Below, in pieces: positions 1 to 7,136 of a DNA stretch of 64,000 nucleotides; the stretch's first letter is position 1, and each line of letters starts with the position of its first letter. The translations under genes and the position numbers were made by a program. The stretch comes from Rhodopseudomonas palustris (GTDB lineage: Bacteria; Pseudomonadota; Alphaproteobacteria; Rhizobiales; Xanthobacteraceae). The notes beneath the pieces were generated by a model. That model was not told where the DNA came from, searched no databases, and saw only the letters and a list, made by a program, of their open reading frames with translations. The stretch spans positions 3,859,501-3,923,500 of the forward strand of contig NZ_CP041387.1 in NCBI RefSeq assembly GCF_007005445.1. Direction: 5' to 3'.

Positions 1-2024
1 CCGTCTTCGGTGGAGGCGGTGACGGTCAGTTCCTTCGGCATGTCGCGCATGTCGACATAGAGCGAGTGGTAGCGGCCGATCGTAACTTCGTTGGGCAAGC
101 CACGCATCAGCGTACCGCCGCGCACCTGGATCCGCGACGGGCGGCCATGCGCAGGCTGCGCGAGCTGGCCGAGCGTGCCGCCGAAATACTCACCCATCGC
201 CTGCACGCCGAGGCAGACGCCGAAGATCGGCAGCTTCTTGGCAAGCGCGGCGTCGATCGTGTCCTTGATCCTGAAGTCCTCGGGCCGGCCGGGACCGGGC
301 GACAGCACCAGAAGATCATAGCTGTTCTCGGCCAGCATCTTCAGGCCGTGGACATAGCGCACCACGGTGACCTGGGCGCCGACCTGGCGGAAATAGTCGG
401 CCAGCATGTGCACGAAGCTGTCGTCGTGGTCGACCAGCAGCACCTTCTTGCCCGAGCCGGTGGCGTCCGGCGCCAGCGCGGACAGCGGCTTGGCCGGATC
501 GCCGCGCAGCGCCTGGAACAGCGCCGCGGCCTTGACCTGGCATTCCTTGTCCTCGGCCACCGGATCGCTGTCGAACAGGCAGGTGGCGCCGACCCGGACC
601 TCGGCGAGGCCGTCCTTCATCCGGATCGTGCGGATGGTCAGGCCGGTATTGATCGAGCCGTCGAAGCCAACCGCCCCGAACGCGCCGGCATACCAGCGCC
701 GCGGGCTGCGCTCGTTGTCCTCGACGAACTGCATCGCCCACAGTTTCGGCGCGCCGGTGACCGTCACCGCCCAGGCGTGGGTCAGAAACGCGTCGAGCGC
801 ATCGAAGCCGGGGCGCAGCATGCCCTCGACGTGATCGACGGTGTGGAACAGCTTCGAATAGGTCTCGATCTGCCGCCGCGCCAGCACCTTGATGGTGCCC
901 GGGACGCAGACCCGCGCCTTGTCGTTGCGGTCGACGTCGGTGCACATGTTGAGCTCGAACTCGTCCTTCTCCGAGTTCAGGAGCTTCTGGATCTGCTCGG
1001 CGTCGCTGATCGCGTCGACGCCGCGGGCGATGGTGCCGGAGATCGGGCAGGTCTCGATCCGGCGGCCGTCGGAGCGGACGAACATTTCCGGCGAGGCCGA
1101 CACCAGGAATTCGCCGTCGCCGAGATTGAGCAGGCCGCCATAGGGCGACGGGTTGATCCGGCACAGCCGCTTGAACACTTCGGCCGGCGAGCGCTCGCAC
1201 GGCTCGCCGAACAACTGGCCCGGCACCGCCTCGAACAGGTCGCCGCGGGCAAACGCCGCGCGCGCCTTCTCGACCACCTTGGGGTAGTCGCCCGGGGCGT
1301 GGTCGGCGAAACCCTGCCGGCCGGTCTGGGTGTAGACGCTCTCGGCGGTCTCGTTCGGCTGCCCGGCGGTGAACTGTCCCTTCCAGGCGAACTCGTAGGC
1401 GATGCTGACACCTCGGCCGGTGGCGCGGTCGTAGGCCAGCAGGCGGTCCGGCACGTACAGCACGATGTCGCGCTGGTCAGCCTCGCGGGCGCGCTTCTGC
1501 TTCAGGTCCTCGAACTGGAACACCAGGTCGTAGGCGAAGGCGCCGTACAGCCCGAGCATCGGATCGGCCGGCGAAGCGAACGCGGCGATGACGGCGCGCA
1601 CCAGCGAGATCGCGCTGGCGCGGCGGGTGCGCTGCTCCTCGTCGACCGGGGCCTCGCCGCGGACAATGTGCCCCCTGATCTTGGTTGCGCAGGCCTGCTC
1701 GACCACCACGCAGGGCTCTTCCAGCTTGTCGGACAGGAACGCGATCAGCACCCGGCCGCGCGGATTCAGCGCCTCGATGGTGAATTTCTCGGCCCTCGTG
1801 GTCAACGCCAGCGGCGGATCGGCGAAGCCGAGGTCGAAGCTCTCGTAGCGGCCCGGCACGGTTGTGCCGGACGACAGCATCACGCCGCGGCGGTGATCGA
1901 GCAGGTCGATCAACTCGTCGAGCGCCTGGCCGCCGGCAAAGGGCTGGGCGCTGCGCGTCACCGCGAGGCCCGCGGCGGTCTTGTAGTCGCTGGTCGCGGG
2001 AAGCGAAAAAACGGTCCTGTTCAT
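1..2024 (-). CDS. trpE: Anthranilate synthase, fused TrpE-TrpG (3' end cut by window edge)
   Basis: Catalyses chorismate plus glutamine to anthranilate, the first committed step of tryptophan synthesis. The aminase (TrpE) part occupies roughly residues 1-510. A glutamine amidotransferase (TrpG) part follows, starting near the segment LLVDHDDSFVHML and carrying the class I nucleophile in FGVCLGVQAMG (Cys604). Such single-chain TrpE(G) proteins are known from rhizobia and relatives and are about 730 residues long, so some 55 C-terminal residues lie outside the window. The start ATG at 2024 follows an AGAGGA-like site and gives MNRTVFSLP. It is preceded by a trpL attenuator at 2074-2194, so expression should respond to charged tRNA-Trp. 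Confidence 0.95.
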   Translation of the reverse strand, partial: MNRTVFSLPATSDYKTAAGLAVTRSAQPFAGGQALDELIDLLDHRRGVMLSSGTTVPGRYESFDLGFADPPLALTTRAEKFTIEALNPRGRVLIAFLSDKLEEPCVVVEQACATKIRGHIVRGEAPVDEEQRTRRASAISLVRAVIAAFASPADPMLGLYGAFAYDLVFQFEDLKQKRAREADQRDIVLYVPDRLLAYDRATGRGVSIAYEFAWKGQFTAGQPNETAESVYTQTGRQGFADHAPGDYPKVVEKARAAFARGDLFEAVPGQLFGEPCERSPAEVFKRLCRINPSPYGGLLNLGDGEFLVSASPEMFVRSDGRRIETCPISGTIARGVDAISDAEQIQKLLNSEKDEFELNMCTDVDRNDKARVCVPGTIKVLARRQIETYSKLFHTVDHVEGMLRPGFDALDAFLTHAWAVTVTGAPKLWAMQFVEDNERSPRRWYAGAFGAVGFDGSINTGLTIRTIRMKDGLAEVRVGATCLFDSDPVAEDKECQVKAAALFQALRGDPAKPLSALAPDATGSGKKVLLVDHDDSFVHMLADYFRQVGAQVTVVRYVHGLKMLAENSYDLLVLSPGPGRPEDFRIKDTIDAALAKKLPIFGVCLGVQAMGEYFGGTLGQLAQPAHGRPSRIQVRGGTLMRGLPNEVTIGRYHSLYVDMRDMPKELTVTASTED

Positions 2025-2073
2025 GGCATCCTCTTAAGCAACTTGCCGAAGGAACGCCACACAGGACAAACGA

Positions 2074-2095
2074 AGGCCGCCTCGCGTGGCGGCCT
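2074..2095 (-). terminator. trp attenuator terminator hairpin
   Basis: A perfect 8-bp stem (AGGCCGCC / GGCGGCCT) with a 6-nt loop lies between the leader peptide and trpE, followed on the minus strand by the T-rich TTCGTTTGT. Its 5' arm (2088-2095) can instead pair with an upstream segment GGTGGCC (2126-2132), and that segment can pair with CACCTC at 2142-2147. This gives the mutually exclusive 1:2, 2:3 and 3:4 folds of a classical attenuator. Confidence 0.8.
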
Positions 2096-2137
2096 CAGGA
2101 CGATCGGAAATCAACGGGATCGCACGGCCACCTCTGG

Positions 2138-2194
2138 TTACGAGGTGCGCCACCAACGACGTCTGAGCTGCGGGGTCGGGCGGAACGTGCGCAT
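2138..2194 (-). CDS. trpL: trp leader peptide TrpL (18 aa)
   Basis: ATG at 2194 opens an 18-codon frame, MRTFRPTPQLRRRWWRTS, ending at TAA (2138-2140). Two adjacent Trp codons (2150-2155) sit just before the first attenuator arm, where a ribosome would stall when charged tRNA-Trp is low. The ATG falls about 7 nt after the putative -10 element, so the transcript is probably leaderless. This matches the known behaviour of trpL in Sinorhizobium meliloti, where the released leader RNA and peptide also act in trans. The leader-peptide role is well supported here. Any trans activity is only an analogy. Confidence 0.85.
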   Translation of the reverse strand: MRTFRPTPQLRRRWWRTS

Positions 2195-2201
2195 GAGCGG
2201 C

Positions 2202-2230
2202 AGACCATCACTCCGGCCGGGCGGAGTCAA
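2202..2230 (-). promoter_or_regulatory. Putative trpL promoter
   Basis: On the minus strand TTGACT (2225-2230) is followed after 17 nt by TGGTCT (2202-2207). The -35 is close to consensus and the -10 is weak. Transcription would start at or next to the A of the trpL ATG (2194). The element lies in the divergent gap between trpL and hicA. Confidence 0.55.
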
Positions 2231-2319
2231 GGGCCGGCCGGCGCCAGCCGCCTGCAACCAAAGCAGCAGGGCACATGGCCGGGGCTGGACTATGCTGGTC
2301 ACCCTGGCGGAGCGCTCCG

Positions 2320-2514
2320 ATGAAGGTTCGAGACGTCATTCTGCTGATCGAGGCGGATGGGTGGATCCACATCGCTACCCGCGGAAGCCACCGGCAATTC
2401 AAGCACCCTTGGAAGCCAGGCCGTGTTACGGTCGCCGGCAAGCCCTCCGATGATCTTGCCCCGGGCACATTTGCCAGTATCCTCAAACAGGCAGGTCTAA
2501 AGGAGCGGCGCTGA
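2320..2514 (+). CDS. hicA: HicA-family mRNA interferase toxin
   Basis: This 64-residue protein has the HicA double-stranded RNA-binding-like fold signature: an N-terminal MKVRDVILLIEADGW helix and the segment RGSHRQFKHP, whose His24 corresponds to the catalytic histidine of the family. HicA toxins cleave mRNA and are neutralised by HicB. The start at 2320 gives the usual HicA length; upstream in-frame codons would add an atypical extension. The stop overlaps the hicB start by one base, indicating translational coupling. The pair lies divergent from trpL, with about 90 bp between the trpL promoter and hicA. Confidence 0.85.
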   Translation: MKVRDVILLIEADGWIHIATRGSHRQFKHPWKPGRVTVAGKPSDDLAPGTFASILKQAGLKERR

Positions 2515-2720
2515 TGCGCTACGCGGTGGTGATCGAAAAAGCCGAAGGTAATTATTCGGCTTATGTGCCGGACCTTCCCGGCTGCGTCGCGACCGGCGAC
2601 AGCGTCGCTGCCGTCGAGGCCGAGATCCGGGAGGCGATCCGGTTTCACATCGACGGCTTGAGAGAGGACGGATTGCCTGTGCCGCAGCCGACCAGTCTGG
2701 CCGAGTACGTCGAGACCTGA
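2514..2720 (+). CDS. hicB: HicB-family antitoxin
   Basis: This 68-residue partner of HicA begins MRYAVVIEKAEGNYSAYVPD and contains the family signature DLPGC followed by a helix rich in Glu and Ala. It is the short HicB form: the RNase H-like partial fold is present, and no clear C-terminal DNA-binding helix-turn-helix or ribbon-helix-helix is visible. Autoregulation may therefore need another factor. It is coupled to hicA by a 1-nt stop/start overlap. HicB is expected to bind HicA and block its active site. Confidence 0.85.
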   Translation: MRYAVVIEKAEGNYSAYVPDLPGCVATGDSVAAVEAEIREAIRFHIDGLREDGLPVPQPTSLAEYVET

Positions 2721-2795
2721 AGGTCGGTCCACGGCTGCCCAACTGGAGCGCTTACTTGGCAGGTCGGCGCGTCTTACTCACGCACACCGCGCCCG

Positions 2796-3416
2796 TTAAC
2801 CCGTCTTGCGTGCCACGATGTAGGGGCCGTGCGGGTTGGTGCCGAACACCCGCTCGTCGGCGATCTCGAAGCCGGCATCGCGGATCGCCTGGCGCAGTGC
2901 GCTGCGGGTCAGGGTCTGGGCACGCGGGAACAGGCCGATGCTGCGGAGGACGAAGAACAGCGCGCGCAACTTGAAGCCCATCTCGGCAAAGCACCAGGTC
3001 TTGCTGATCAACAGCCCGCCCGGCTTCAGGTGAGCGTGGATCTGCGCCAGAGTGCGCGGCATGTCCGGCACCAGATGCAGCACCTGGAAGGCGCAGATCG
3101 CATCGAACGGACCGCCGTCGAAGGCGGTGGCGGCATCGGCCTGCACGAAGCGCAGATTGGCCGGCGCCGGCTTGGCGCGGGCGATCCGCAGCATCTCGGC
3201 CGAGAAGTCGGTGGCGATCCATTCGGCGGCATGCGGCGCCAGCCGGATCGCGGCGGAGCCGGTGCCGCAGCCGATCTCCAGCACCCGGTCGGTCGGCCGC
3301 AGCCGACCCGCCGCATCGGCCAGCATCGCGTCGAACGCGGCCGGATCCTTGATCGGCCGCGCCGCGTAGCGGTCGGCGACCTTGTCCCAGAATTTGGCGT
3401 TTGCGGCCTCGGCCAT
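2796..3416 (-). CDS. Class I SAM-dependent methyltransferase
   Basis: A 206-residue Rossmann-fold methyltransferase. Motif I (VLEIGCGTGSAAI) binds S-adenosylmethionine, the acidic end of strand 2 appears in IATDFSAEML, and motif IV-like FDAICAFQVLHLV follows. The C-terminal part has a KPGGLLISKT post-motif. The start at 3416 is chosen because GGGAGGAG lies 7 nt upstream; an earlier codon at 3443 would overlap the previous stop. It follows the ABC1 kinase by 23 nt and is probably cotranscribed with it. The ABC1/UbiB link hints at lipid or quinone methylation, but the substrate is not evident from sequence. Confidence 0.8.
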   Translation of the reverse strand: MAEAANAKFWDKVADRYAARPIKDPAAFDAMLADAAGRLRPTDRVLEIGCGTGSAAIRLAPHAAEWIATDFSAEMLRIARAKPAPANLRFVQADAATAFDGGPFDAICAFQVLHLVPDMPRTLAQIHAHLKPGGLLISKTWCFAEMGFKLRALFFVLRSIGLFPRAQTLTRSALRQAIRDAGFEIADERVFGTNPHGPYIVARKTG

Positions 3417-3439
3417 TCGCGGCTCCTCCCGTCCAGTCG

Positions 3440-4762
3440 TCACAGATACGGCTCGACGATGCCGCGCAGGTCGACCCGCGCCCGCATCCGCGTCGCCAGC
3501 ATGTAGATGCCGCCGAACTTGCGCTGCAGAAACAGCGTGTCCATCGGCGGGATCCGGAAATGCGCGCGGTCCGACGCCATCGCCATGCCGGCTTCGCGCA
3601 TCCGCACCGCCAGATCGCTGGCGCCGAAATCGAATGGCGCATCCTGCCGCAGCGGCTGCAGCGACATTTCGAACATCTCGAGCATCGCCTGCTCCAGCCG
3701 CGCCGGCACGCCGTCGGCGAGAAAGCCGATGTCGCGCGCAGCGGCGCGGATGCCGGGGCGATCGCCGCTCAGCCCGGCGCGCAGCAGGCGGCGATACAGC
3801 TCGGCGAACTCTGCGGGGAAGGCGCGGGTAGCGCCGAAATCCAGCAGCAGGACTTGCCCGGTCGCCGGCGCGTAGCGGTAGTTGGCGAAGTTCGGATCGG
3901 TCTGCATCAGCCGGAATTCGAACAGCTCGCGGAACAAGAGCCCGATCAGCAGCGTCAGCACCCGGTCGCGCTCCGGCTGCGGCGCCGCGGCGAGGCTGTC
4001 GACCGGGCTGCCGTCGACATAGCTCATCGCCAGGACGTTCGGCGCCGTCAGATCGGGGTGCAACTCGGGCACGCGGAATTCCGGCCGGTCGGCGAGCAGC
4101 GCGCCGAAGGTCGACAGGCAGCGGCCCTCGCGCTCGTAATCGGCCTCTTCGTGCAACTGGCGCTTGGCCTCGGCGATCATCGGCGCGATGTCGACGCCGC
4201 CCGGCACCAGGCCGGCGACGCGCATCAGCGAGGCGACGTTGTTGACGTCGGAATCGATGCTGCGGCGGACGCCGGGATACTGCACCTTGATCGCCAGATC
4301 GCGGCCGTCCCTGGTCCGCGCCCGATGGACCTGGCCGATCGAGGCCGCCGCGATCGGCTCGGCGTCGAATTCGGCAAAGCGCTGCTGCCAGTTACGGCCC
4401 CACGCTTCGGTCAGCACCCGCCTGAGCTGCGGCACCGGCATGTGGTGCGCTTCCGAGCGCAGCCGGCCGAGGATTTCGGCCAGTTCCGGCGGCAGCATGT
4501 CGCCGGCGTCCATCGAGATTAGCTGGCCAACCTTCATTGCGGCGCCGCGCATCTGCGCCAGCCGGTCGGCGACCTTGAGCGCATTCGCCGGGGTCAGCAG
4601 CAGTTCGTCCATCCGGGGGCGCTGCCCGCGGACGAGCTGACCGGCAACATCGGCGGCGACGTTGCCAGCGATGGAGGAAGCCAGCCCGCCCAGCTTGGCG
4701 AGCCGCGACAGCCGCGAGCTCGGCACGGCGAGCGCCTTCCTCTCGATCTTCCGATGCGGCAT
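3440..4762 (-). CDS. ABC1/ADCK (UbiB-like) atypical kinase family protein
   Basis: A 440-residue protein of the ABC1 atypical kinase family, associated in other organisms with ubiquinone synthesis or lipid homeostasis. The diagnostic KxGQ motif is in AAMKVGQLISMDAGD. The alanine-rich nucleotide loop appears as AAASIGQVHRA, the invariant lysine in LAIKVQYPG, and the metal-binding aspartate in LLLDFGATR. No C-terminal transmembrane pair like that of E. coli UbiB is seen, so it is closer to the ADCK3/AarF-like soluble class. The start at 4762 has GAAGGAG just upstream. It precedes the methyltransferase in the same orientation. Confidence 0.85.
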   Translation of the reverse strand: MPHRKIERKALAVPSSRLSRLAKLGGLASSIAGNVAADVAGQLVRGQRPRMDELLLTPANALKVADRLAQMRGAAMKVGQLISMDAGDMLPPELAEILGRLRSEAHHMPVPQLRRVLTEAWGRNWQQRFAEFDAEPIAAASIGQVHRARTRDGRDLAIKVQYPGVRRSIDSDVNNVASLMRVAGLVPGGVDIAPMIAEAKRQLHEEADYEREGRCLSTFGALLADRPEFRVPELHPDLTAPNVLAMSYVDGSPVDSLAAAPQPERDRVLTLLIGLLFRELFEFRLMQTDPNFANYRYAPATGQVLLLDFGATRAFPAEFAELYRRLLRAGLSGDRPGIRAAARDIGFLADGVPARLEQAMLEMFEMSLQPLRQDAPFDFGASDLAVRMREAGMAMASDRAHFRIPPMDTLFLQRKFGGIYMLATRMRARVDLRGIVEPYL

Positions 4763-5222
4763 CGTGGCTCCTTCAGGGCGGCGCCAACTGCAATGAATGG
4801 GGTGGCGCGGGGGACGAGCGGGTTCGGGACCCTGCTCCGGCTGAGCCTTCATTGCCGCCTGCGGCTCTGACCGTCTGTGATCATGTCACCCCGATCGCCG
4901 CCCACCGCCTCGCCGATTGTCCACGGAACGCCGGCGCCGCTCGTGCATTGATGCTGCGCATGCCGGGTGACAACCGGCCGCAACGGAGATGGCGGACGTG
5001 GCTCATTTTGCCGGTTTCTGGCCACGACACCAACGCATCGGTACGCGCTGACGCCTAACCCGTTCCCGGCATGCATCCTCTCCGGCCCCAAGGAAGGCTG
5101 GGGATAACGGTGACAACTCCCGGCAATCGCGATCCCGCCGCGATCAGAAGGAACTCGCGCCCTGATCGACGGATTGGTGTCCTTGTTGATGCCATCGCCA
5201 GCATGATCAGCGGGACACTCTC
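4763..5222. other. Intergenic stretch without a supported gene
   Basis: About 460 bp between the divergent ABC1 gene and the small plus-strand gene at 5223. Short open frames on both strands have no recognisable similarity, no convincing ribosome sites and no hydrophobic or motif signature. Promoters for both neighbours must lie here, but no element could be named. Confidence 0.5.
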
Positions 5223-5399
5223 ATGCCGACCCCCTTGGACAAGCAGATCGACCGGATCGTCGCGGAAAGCGGCGGCAGCGTTCACGAGGCGCTACGCGCG
5301 CTGATGCAGGTCAACGAACACCTCGAGGCCGAGTTGGCCCGGCTCCACGCCGCGGTGATTTTCAGCTACGCGGTGGGCGACAGCGGGCAACTCCACTAG
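5223..5399 (+). CDS. Small hypothetical protein (58 aa)
   Basis: A frame of 58 residues beginning MPTPLDKQIDRIVAESGG and containing a predicted amphipathic helix with heptad-like Leu/Val spacing (VHEALRALMQVNEHLEAELA). This suggests a small helical, possibly self-associating protein. The ribosome site is weak (GCGGGA about 9 nt upstream). The codon pattern is consistent with real coding sequence (G/C at most third positions). It is not recognised as a known family. It converges on the YjdM-type gene at 5420. Moderate confidence only. Confidence 0.5.
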   Translation: MPTPLDKQIDRIVAESGGSVHEALRALMQVNEHLEAELARLHAAVIFSYAVGDSGQLH

Positions 5400-5419
5400 C
5401 GCCAGCTTCCCGGCGGCGT

Positions 5420-5638
5420 TCATGCCTTCTTCAAGAATTCCGTCCGCAGTACCAAACCCTTGATCTTGTCGGTGCGGCCCTCGATCTCGTCTTCGCTGTC
5501 GGTGAGGCGGATGCCGCGGATCATCGTGCCGCGCTTCAGCACGGTGGACGAGCCCTTCAGCTTCAGATCCTTGATGAGGGAGACGTTGTCGCCATCGGCG
5601 AGCAGCGCGCCGTTGCAATCCCTGACTTCGATGCTCAT
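5420..5638 (-). CDS. PhnA/YjdM-type protein lacking the zinc ribbon
   Basis: A 72-residue protein matching the C-terminal SH3-like domain of PhnA/YjdM proteins: the GALLADGDNVSLIKDLKLKG segment, then GSSTVLKRGT and the terminal EFLKKA. Family members of about 110 residues carry an N-terminal CxxC zinc ribbon that is absent here. The start at 5638 has AAGGAA about 9 nt upstream and there is no in-frame extension with cysteines. Despite the name, PhnA proteins are not shown to act in phosphonate breakdown. The function is unknown. Confidence 0.8.
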   Translation of the reverse strand: MSIEVRDCNGALLADGDNVSLIKDLKLKGSSTVLKRGTMIRGIRLTDSEDEIEGRTDKIKGLVLRTEFLKKA

Positions 5639-5715
5639 GGGTCGGTTCCTTCAGTTTGGTGGCGCAAAGCCAAAGCAGGAATGCCGTCCCGGCGCAATGC
5701 TGCGGCGGGCGCATT

Positions 5716-5755
5716 CAAACGAAAAGCGCGAGGCGGATTGCTCCGCCCCGCGCTT
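5716..5755 (-). terminator. Rho-independent terminator of ompW
   Basis: On the minus strand a 14-bp stem (one G-U pair) with a GCAA tetraloop spans 5724-5755. It is followed by TTTTCGTTT and lies directly after the ompW stop at 5774, so it should end the ompW transcript before the downstream small gene. Confidence 0.8.
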
Positions 5756-5773
5756 CGTCGCAGGCTGAAAAGC

Positions 5774-6463
5774 TCAGAACCGGTAGGTGATGCCGGTGCC
5801 GATCAGCCACGGATCGAGATTGACCTTGCCGGTGATCGGCGTGCCGCCAGCGAGCGTGCCGCTCCACTCGGGACGCAGCCACAGCTTCTTGACGTCGACG
5901 TTGATGCCCCAGTGCTGATCGATCATGTAGTCGAAACCGATCTGCACCGCCGGCGCGAACGCGTCCTTGAGGTGGCTGTCGATCACGGTGCAGCAGGCCG
6001 CGCTCTGGCTGAAGAAGAAGGTGTAGTTCACGCCGGCGCCGACATAAGGCTTGAACGCGCCGAACTCGGTGAAGTGATACTGCAGCGTCAGGGTCGGCGG
6101 CAGCAGCCAGGCCTTGCCGACGTCGATGCCGGTGAGCGAGCCCGCGCCGGAAACGCTGTGGCGGGTGACGCCGAGGATCAGTTCGGCGGCGATGTTCTTG
6201 GTGAAGAAGTAGGTGATGTCCAGCTCGGGCACGAGCGCGTCGGAGGTCTTCAGCGACGAGCCGGCAATCTGATCGACATAGCCCGAGTCACGGGGCACCA
6301 CGCCCAGCGCGCGCAGGCGGATCATCCACGGGCTGGATTCCGCCACCACCGGCGCCTTGTAGATCGGACGGGTGGCGAGATCGGCGGCGTCGGCGGAGGC
6401 CGGCGCGAGGTTGAACGCCGCCGCCAAAGCCAGCGCCGACACTGCAGTCAGAAATTTGGTCAT
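5774..6463 (-). CDS. ompW: OmpW-family outer membrane protein
   Basis: A 229-residue protein with a cleavable signal peptide (MTKFLTAVSALALAAAF through ASADA) and the alternating aromatic/hydrophobic pattern of an eight-stranded OmpW barrel. It ends in the typical outer-membrane signature GTGITYRF with terminal Phe. The FGAFKPYVGAGVNYTFFF segment is characteristic of the family. OmpW-type barrels pass small hydrophobic molecules. The start at 6463 is chosen because it gives the signal peptide directly. An FNR/FixK-type box lies 80 bp upstream (6543-6556), which suggests oxygen-dependent control, as known for E. coli ompW. A strong terminator follows. Confidence 0.9.
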   Translation of the reverse strand: MTKFLTAVSALALAAAFNLAPASADAADLATRPIYKAPVVAESSPWMIRLRALGVVPRDSGYVDQIAGSSLKTSDALVPELDITYFFTKNIAAELILGVTRHSVSGAGSLTGIDVGKAWLLPPTLTLQYHFTEFGAFKPYVGAGVNYTFFFSQSAACCTVIDSHLKDAFAPAVQIGFDYMIDQHWGINVDVKKLWLRPEWSGTLAGGTPITGKVNLDPWLIGTGITYRF

Positions 6464-6542
6464 AGGTGCCCCTTTTGAAGCTCGTTCGCGTGAGCGGGAG
6501 TTCACGCTGAGGTGCACAAATGCCTGTGAGGGAGGGGCGGGT

Positions 6543-6556
6543 TTGATCTGAATCAA
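6543..6556 (-). promoter_or_regulatory. FNR/FixK-type operator upstream of ompW
   Basis: TTGATCTGAATCAA is a perfect TTGAT-N4-ATCAA dyad, extended by one base pair on each side. This is the consensus of the FNR/FixK/AadR family. Its centre is 86 bp upstream of the ompW start codon, compatible with class II activation of a start site near 6508. The assignment rests on motif and position only. Confidence 0.7.
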
Positions 6557-6691
6557 ACGACAAGGCAATTGCTGCGACATTGGGCCGCGCGTGACTTTTG
6601 GGTCACGGATTCGCTTACCGCAGCGCGCAAAATACCGCCAGCTCGCGCCCTGAATTCCAGGCTTCGGGCATAGCCAAGCCGTCGCAAGGGC

Positions 6692-6952
6692 TTACGGGCG
6701 CTCGGGATTCCGCATCATGTATTCGCCGAGGTTGCGCTGGGCGCGGTTGGCACGGCTGAGGGCGTTGGAACGCTGCACGTCGCGGTCCTTGCGGCAGGCG
6801 ACGTATTCGGGCGAACCGGCCGCGACGCCGTTCTGCCGGCAGAACGTGTCGTCGTCGCCGAGATCGGCCGGCGCATCGTTGCGGCTGGCGCAGCCGGCGA
6901 GCGCGAGCGCGACGACCGCCAGGACGATCAGGCGTTTCGAGGTTGATGGCAT
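6692..6952 (-). CDS. Small putative lipoprotein
   Basis: An 86-residue protein with a lipoprotein signal peptide (MPSTSKRLIVLAVVALALAGC). The lipobox LAGC predicts lipidation of that Cys. The mature part is polar and carries two further cysteines in DTFCRQNG and YVACRKDRD, which may form a disulphide in the periplasm. The remainder is Arg/Asn-rich, ending MMRNPERP. The start at 6952 gives the signal directly; the longer frame upstream runs into a repeat element. No known function is recognised. Confidence 0.75.
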   Translation of the reverse strand: MPSTSKRLIVLAVVALALAGCASRNDAPADLGDDDTFCRQNGVAAGSPEYVACRKDRDVQRSNALSRANRAQRNLGEYMMRNPERP

Positions 6953-6974
6953 CCAAGGTCCCCAGAGCACGGGC

Positions 6975-7070
6975 CATTCCGGGGCACTCGCGAAGCGAGC
7001 GAACCCGGACTCTCGTGGCAACAACGTCTGGATTCCGGGTTCGCGCGTGACACGCGCGCCCCGGAATGAC
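6975..7070. repeat. Dispersed palindromic repeat, family A, copy 1
   Basis: CATTCCGGGGC opens and GCCCCGGAATGAC closes an imperfect palindrome of about 95 bp, with internal arms GCGAGCGAACCCGGA and TCCGGGTTCGCGC. A second copy with the same arms lies at 34675-34787. It is intergenic and can fold into one long hairpin. Confidence 0.8.
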
Positions 7071-7136
7071 GTTGCGAGGCTTTGTCTAACCCGAATTGCG
7101 GAGTTTGTAAGTCCGCAAGTCGGCCCCTCCCCAGGC

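Noticed and set aside
66..2453. Plus-strand open frame of 795 codons
   Set aside because: It lies antisense to trpE(G), trpL and hicA. Composition is Arg/Ala/Gly/His-rich as expected of a GC-rich shadow frame, and no family motif is present.
7096..7118. TTGCGGA / TCCGCAA hairpin after prpE
   Set aside because: Seven base pairs with a 9-nt loop and no U tract; not strong enough to call a terminator.
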